From: Blepharisma stoltei
Taxonomy: Eukaryota > Ciliophora > Heterotrichea > Heterotrichida > Blepharismidae
Reading direction: 5' to 3'
Assembly: GCA_914767885.1 (NCBI GenBank)
Contig: CAJZBQ010000055.1
Coordinates: 124,001 to 188,000, forward strand
Length of the DNA: 64,000 bases
The notes beneath the pieces were generated by a model. That model was given only the letters and a program-made list of their open reading frames with translations, had not been told where the DNA came from and made no database searches. Positions 62,727-64,000 of this stretch are shown here, in pieces; positions within the stretch are counted from its first letter, which is position 1; each line of letters begins with the position of its first letter. Position numbers and translations under genes: made by a program.

Positions 62727-63005
62727 CTCCTCACTCCATGAACGGTCAATACCATTGGAAAAATACTTCTTTTCAGAAAAAAAAACTATCCTTCACTAGA
62801 AGCCTTTTTTATTAATATTTTTGAAATATAAGTAACTGTGATTATAACGAGATCTATGGCTTATTGAATTAAATCTTAGCAGCTTGCATATTAAGATACT
62901 AATTTTATAGGCTTTTCTAGGTTTTACCTATTTAGAATTTTTTAAAAACCATAAAAAAGCTTACCAAACCTAAAAATTAGTGCATGCTCACCTAGAGGGT
63001 AGTAA
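62727..63005. mobile_element. Diverged CTCC/GGAG-type element, 279 bp
   Basis: TAA repeats (62724-62726 and 63003-63005). Left CTCCTCACTCCATGAACGG plus a second ATCCTTCACTAGAAG; right GCTCACCTAGAGGGTAG. Keeps the family outline but is strongly diverged. Confidence 0.65.
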
Positions 63006-63439
63006 GTTTATTTTAATTTCAATTAGAAAATTTGCCTACAACTTTATAATAATTATTGGAAATAATTTTGATAAAATAATCAGTTGTAATTTAGCTTTCA
63101 TTGATGGAAGATTAATTTATAAAATATTAAAGGGCAGATTGTTTTTATTTATGCAGTTCATTTATCAAGTAGATAGAATTTTGAATCAAAGACCTACTAA
63201 AGCATATAGAATCATAATGTAAAGCAATTTAATGGCTGGCATAATTTCAAGCATATAATCAGAATATGCAATAATCATCAAGTTAAGGAAATCAATCATT
63301 AATCTAACTCTTCTAAACTCTGTAAATAATTTTTATACAAATAAAAATAGACATTTCAAAAATTAAGTTCTTGATTTTAATTTTTTTATAATATTTATAG
63401 CCCTCTACTTAATATTAAGAAGAAAGAATTATATTTACG

Positions 63440-63720
63440 CCCTACCCTAAAATATTTTCAGATTTCGTCTTCTTCAAACATATCATGAGCATGAGTCTTA
63501 TCAACTATGGCTTTAAGAAGGTCTCCATTACTTAATATTAAGGCTAGCAATTCTTTTGGAAATTTTATTATTAGTGAGCGGGGCATAAGTAATAGGCTCT
63601 ACCATATCCCACACAAGCTTATTGCTACTCTGGATATGCCATTTCATTATTAATGGATAAAGATTGTCTAAAATTAGATTTCTGATATCTCGCTTACATC
63701 AGATTAATGCCACATTTAAT
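63440..63720 (-). pseudogene. Coding-like sequence in two overlapping frames, possibly F-box-like
   Basis: Two minus-strand frames look protein-like. One reads A-L-I-W-C-K-R-D-I-R-N-L-I then K-L-V-W-D-M-V-E-P-I-T-Y; the other, from an ATG at 63586, reads F-P-K-E-L-L-A-L-I-L then D-E-I-W-K-Y-F, which resembles the edges of an F-box. They overlap and neither is complete. It may be one gene broken by an unrecognised insert or a decayed gene. Confidence 0.35.
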
Positions 63721-63776
63721 GATTAATATGGCGTTTTATTTTCAATATATTTAATATCAATTACACACATTTATTT

Positions 63777-64000
63777 TTAACTTTTGAGGTCAGAATTTGT
63801 TTGTAGCGCAAAAGATTTGCCAGTTGCTAAAGAAGCTTCTTCTAGCATTGAGCTTTCTTCTACAATAATAAACAAGAACTTTCCAGAGCGAGTTATTTGT
63901 GGTTTTACAGCCAAATCGAATGTGCTTGTGGATTTTGAGAGTTTTGGGATTTGAGAAATTCTGTTTAAAACTTCTATGTCTGCTGTTTTCTCGTTCTCTT
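63777..64000 (-). CDS. 3' end of an unidentified gene, cut by the window edge
   Basis: Open minus-strand frame from the window edge to TAA 63777-63779, about 73 codons: I-S-Q-I-P-K-L-S-K-S-T-S, K-F-L-F-I-I-V-E-E-S-S and so on. No TGA, gene-like composition. The visible part is too short to assign. Confidence 0.55.
   Translation of the reverse strand, partial: ENEKTADIEVLNRISQIPKLSKSTSTFDLAVKPQITRSGKFLFIIVEESSMLEEASLATGKSFALQTNSDLKS

Noticed and set aside
62980-63222. 80-aa plus-strand ORF
   Set aside because: Starts inside a diverged IES-like element and has AT-driven composition.
1-64000. Bacterial operons, Shine-Dalgarno sites, terminators
   Set aside because: Micro-introns, the gene families and the code show a ciliate nuclear genome; such signals do not apply.

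Overview
This window looks like germline (micronuclear-type) DNA of a heterotrich ciliate of the Blepharisma kind. Three things in the sequence point there. (1) TGA is read as tryptophan throughout, while TAA and TAG stop genes: for example the DYRK kinase motif D-M-W-S-F-G-C, the CDPK, INO80 and both phosphatases are whole only if TGA is Trp. (2) The introns are 15 nt long with GT-AG ends; six are listed. (3) Coding regions are interrupted by about 30 AT-rich inserts, most flanked by a TA-containing repeat. Removing an insert together with one repeat copy restores both the reading frame and the expected family motifs. They behave as internal eliminated sequences (IESs). The genus is an inference. 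All CDS coordinates are germline extents and still include the inserts; product lengths are after removal of IESs, introns and other inserts.

Layout. 0-5.6 kb: 3' end of a glycogen branching enzyme gene, an unknown gene, a DYRK kinase (-) and a second unknown gene (-). 5.6-7.3 kb: intergenic, with degraded repeats. 7.3-11 kb: Mei2-like RNA-binding protein and a PP2C phosphatase. 11-12.5 kb: a 1.5 kb G-rich terminal-inverted-repeat element. 12.6-24.4 kb: unknown gene (-), coiled-coil protein with an IQ-like C-terminus (+), CDPK (+), INO80 ATPase (-), small unknown gene (-). 25.7-33.8 kb: second PP2C, eIF4B/4H-like factor, SET-domain methyltransferase (-), CFAP20DC-like protein. 33.8-39.2 kb: SF-assemblin and a 962-aa coiled-coil protein. 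39.9-46.4 kb: E2 ubiquitin-conjugating enzyme, a small membrane protein, a multi-pass membrane protein, an unknown gene. 46.4-51.2 kb: two mitochondrial-type aldehyde dehydrogenases in tandem. 51.7-57.7 kb: tandem duplication of a kinase-like gene plus an MFS transporter, the first transporter copy being broken. 58.2-62.7 kb: unknown gene, dynamin, ribosomal protein uS10 (RPS20). 62.7-64 kb: an IES-like element, degraded coding-like sequence and the edge of one more gene.

There are three classes of mobile DNA. Class 1 elements have CTCC...GGAG ends flanked by a 3-bp direct repeat TTA, TAA or TGA. Class 2 elements are TA-bounded, including near-perfect hairpins that share a core built on an inverted TTGGTC/GACCAA. 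Class 3 elements are GC-richer, 0.4-0.65 kb, retroposon-like, most with target-site duplications of 12-21 bp and many with a shared AAATGG-type terminus. Several class 3 copies sit inside conserved coding sequence (INO80, dynamin, RPS20, CFAP20DC, a coiled-coil gene, an ALDH, an unknown gene), where removing the insert plus one repeat copy restores the frame exactly. This class is the most interesting thing here. No rRNA, tRNA, CRISPR or operon structure was recognised. Genes are separate units with short gaps and mixed orientation; signalling genes (DYRK, CDPK, two PP2C) and cytoskeletal or ciliary genes (SF-assemblin, CFAP20DC, dynamin, coiled-coil proteins) are common, but there is no evidence of a functional cluster.
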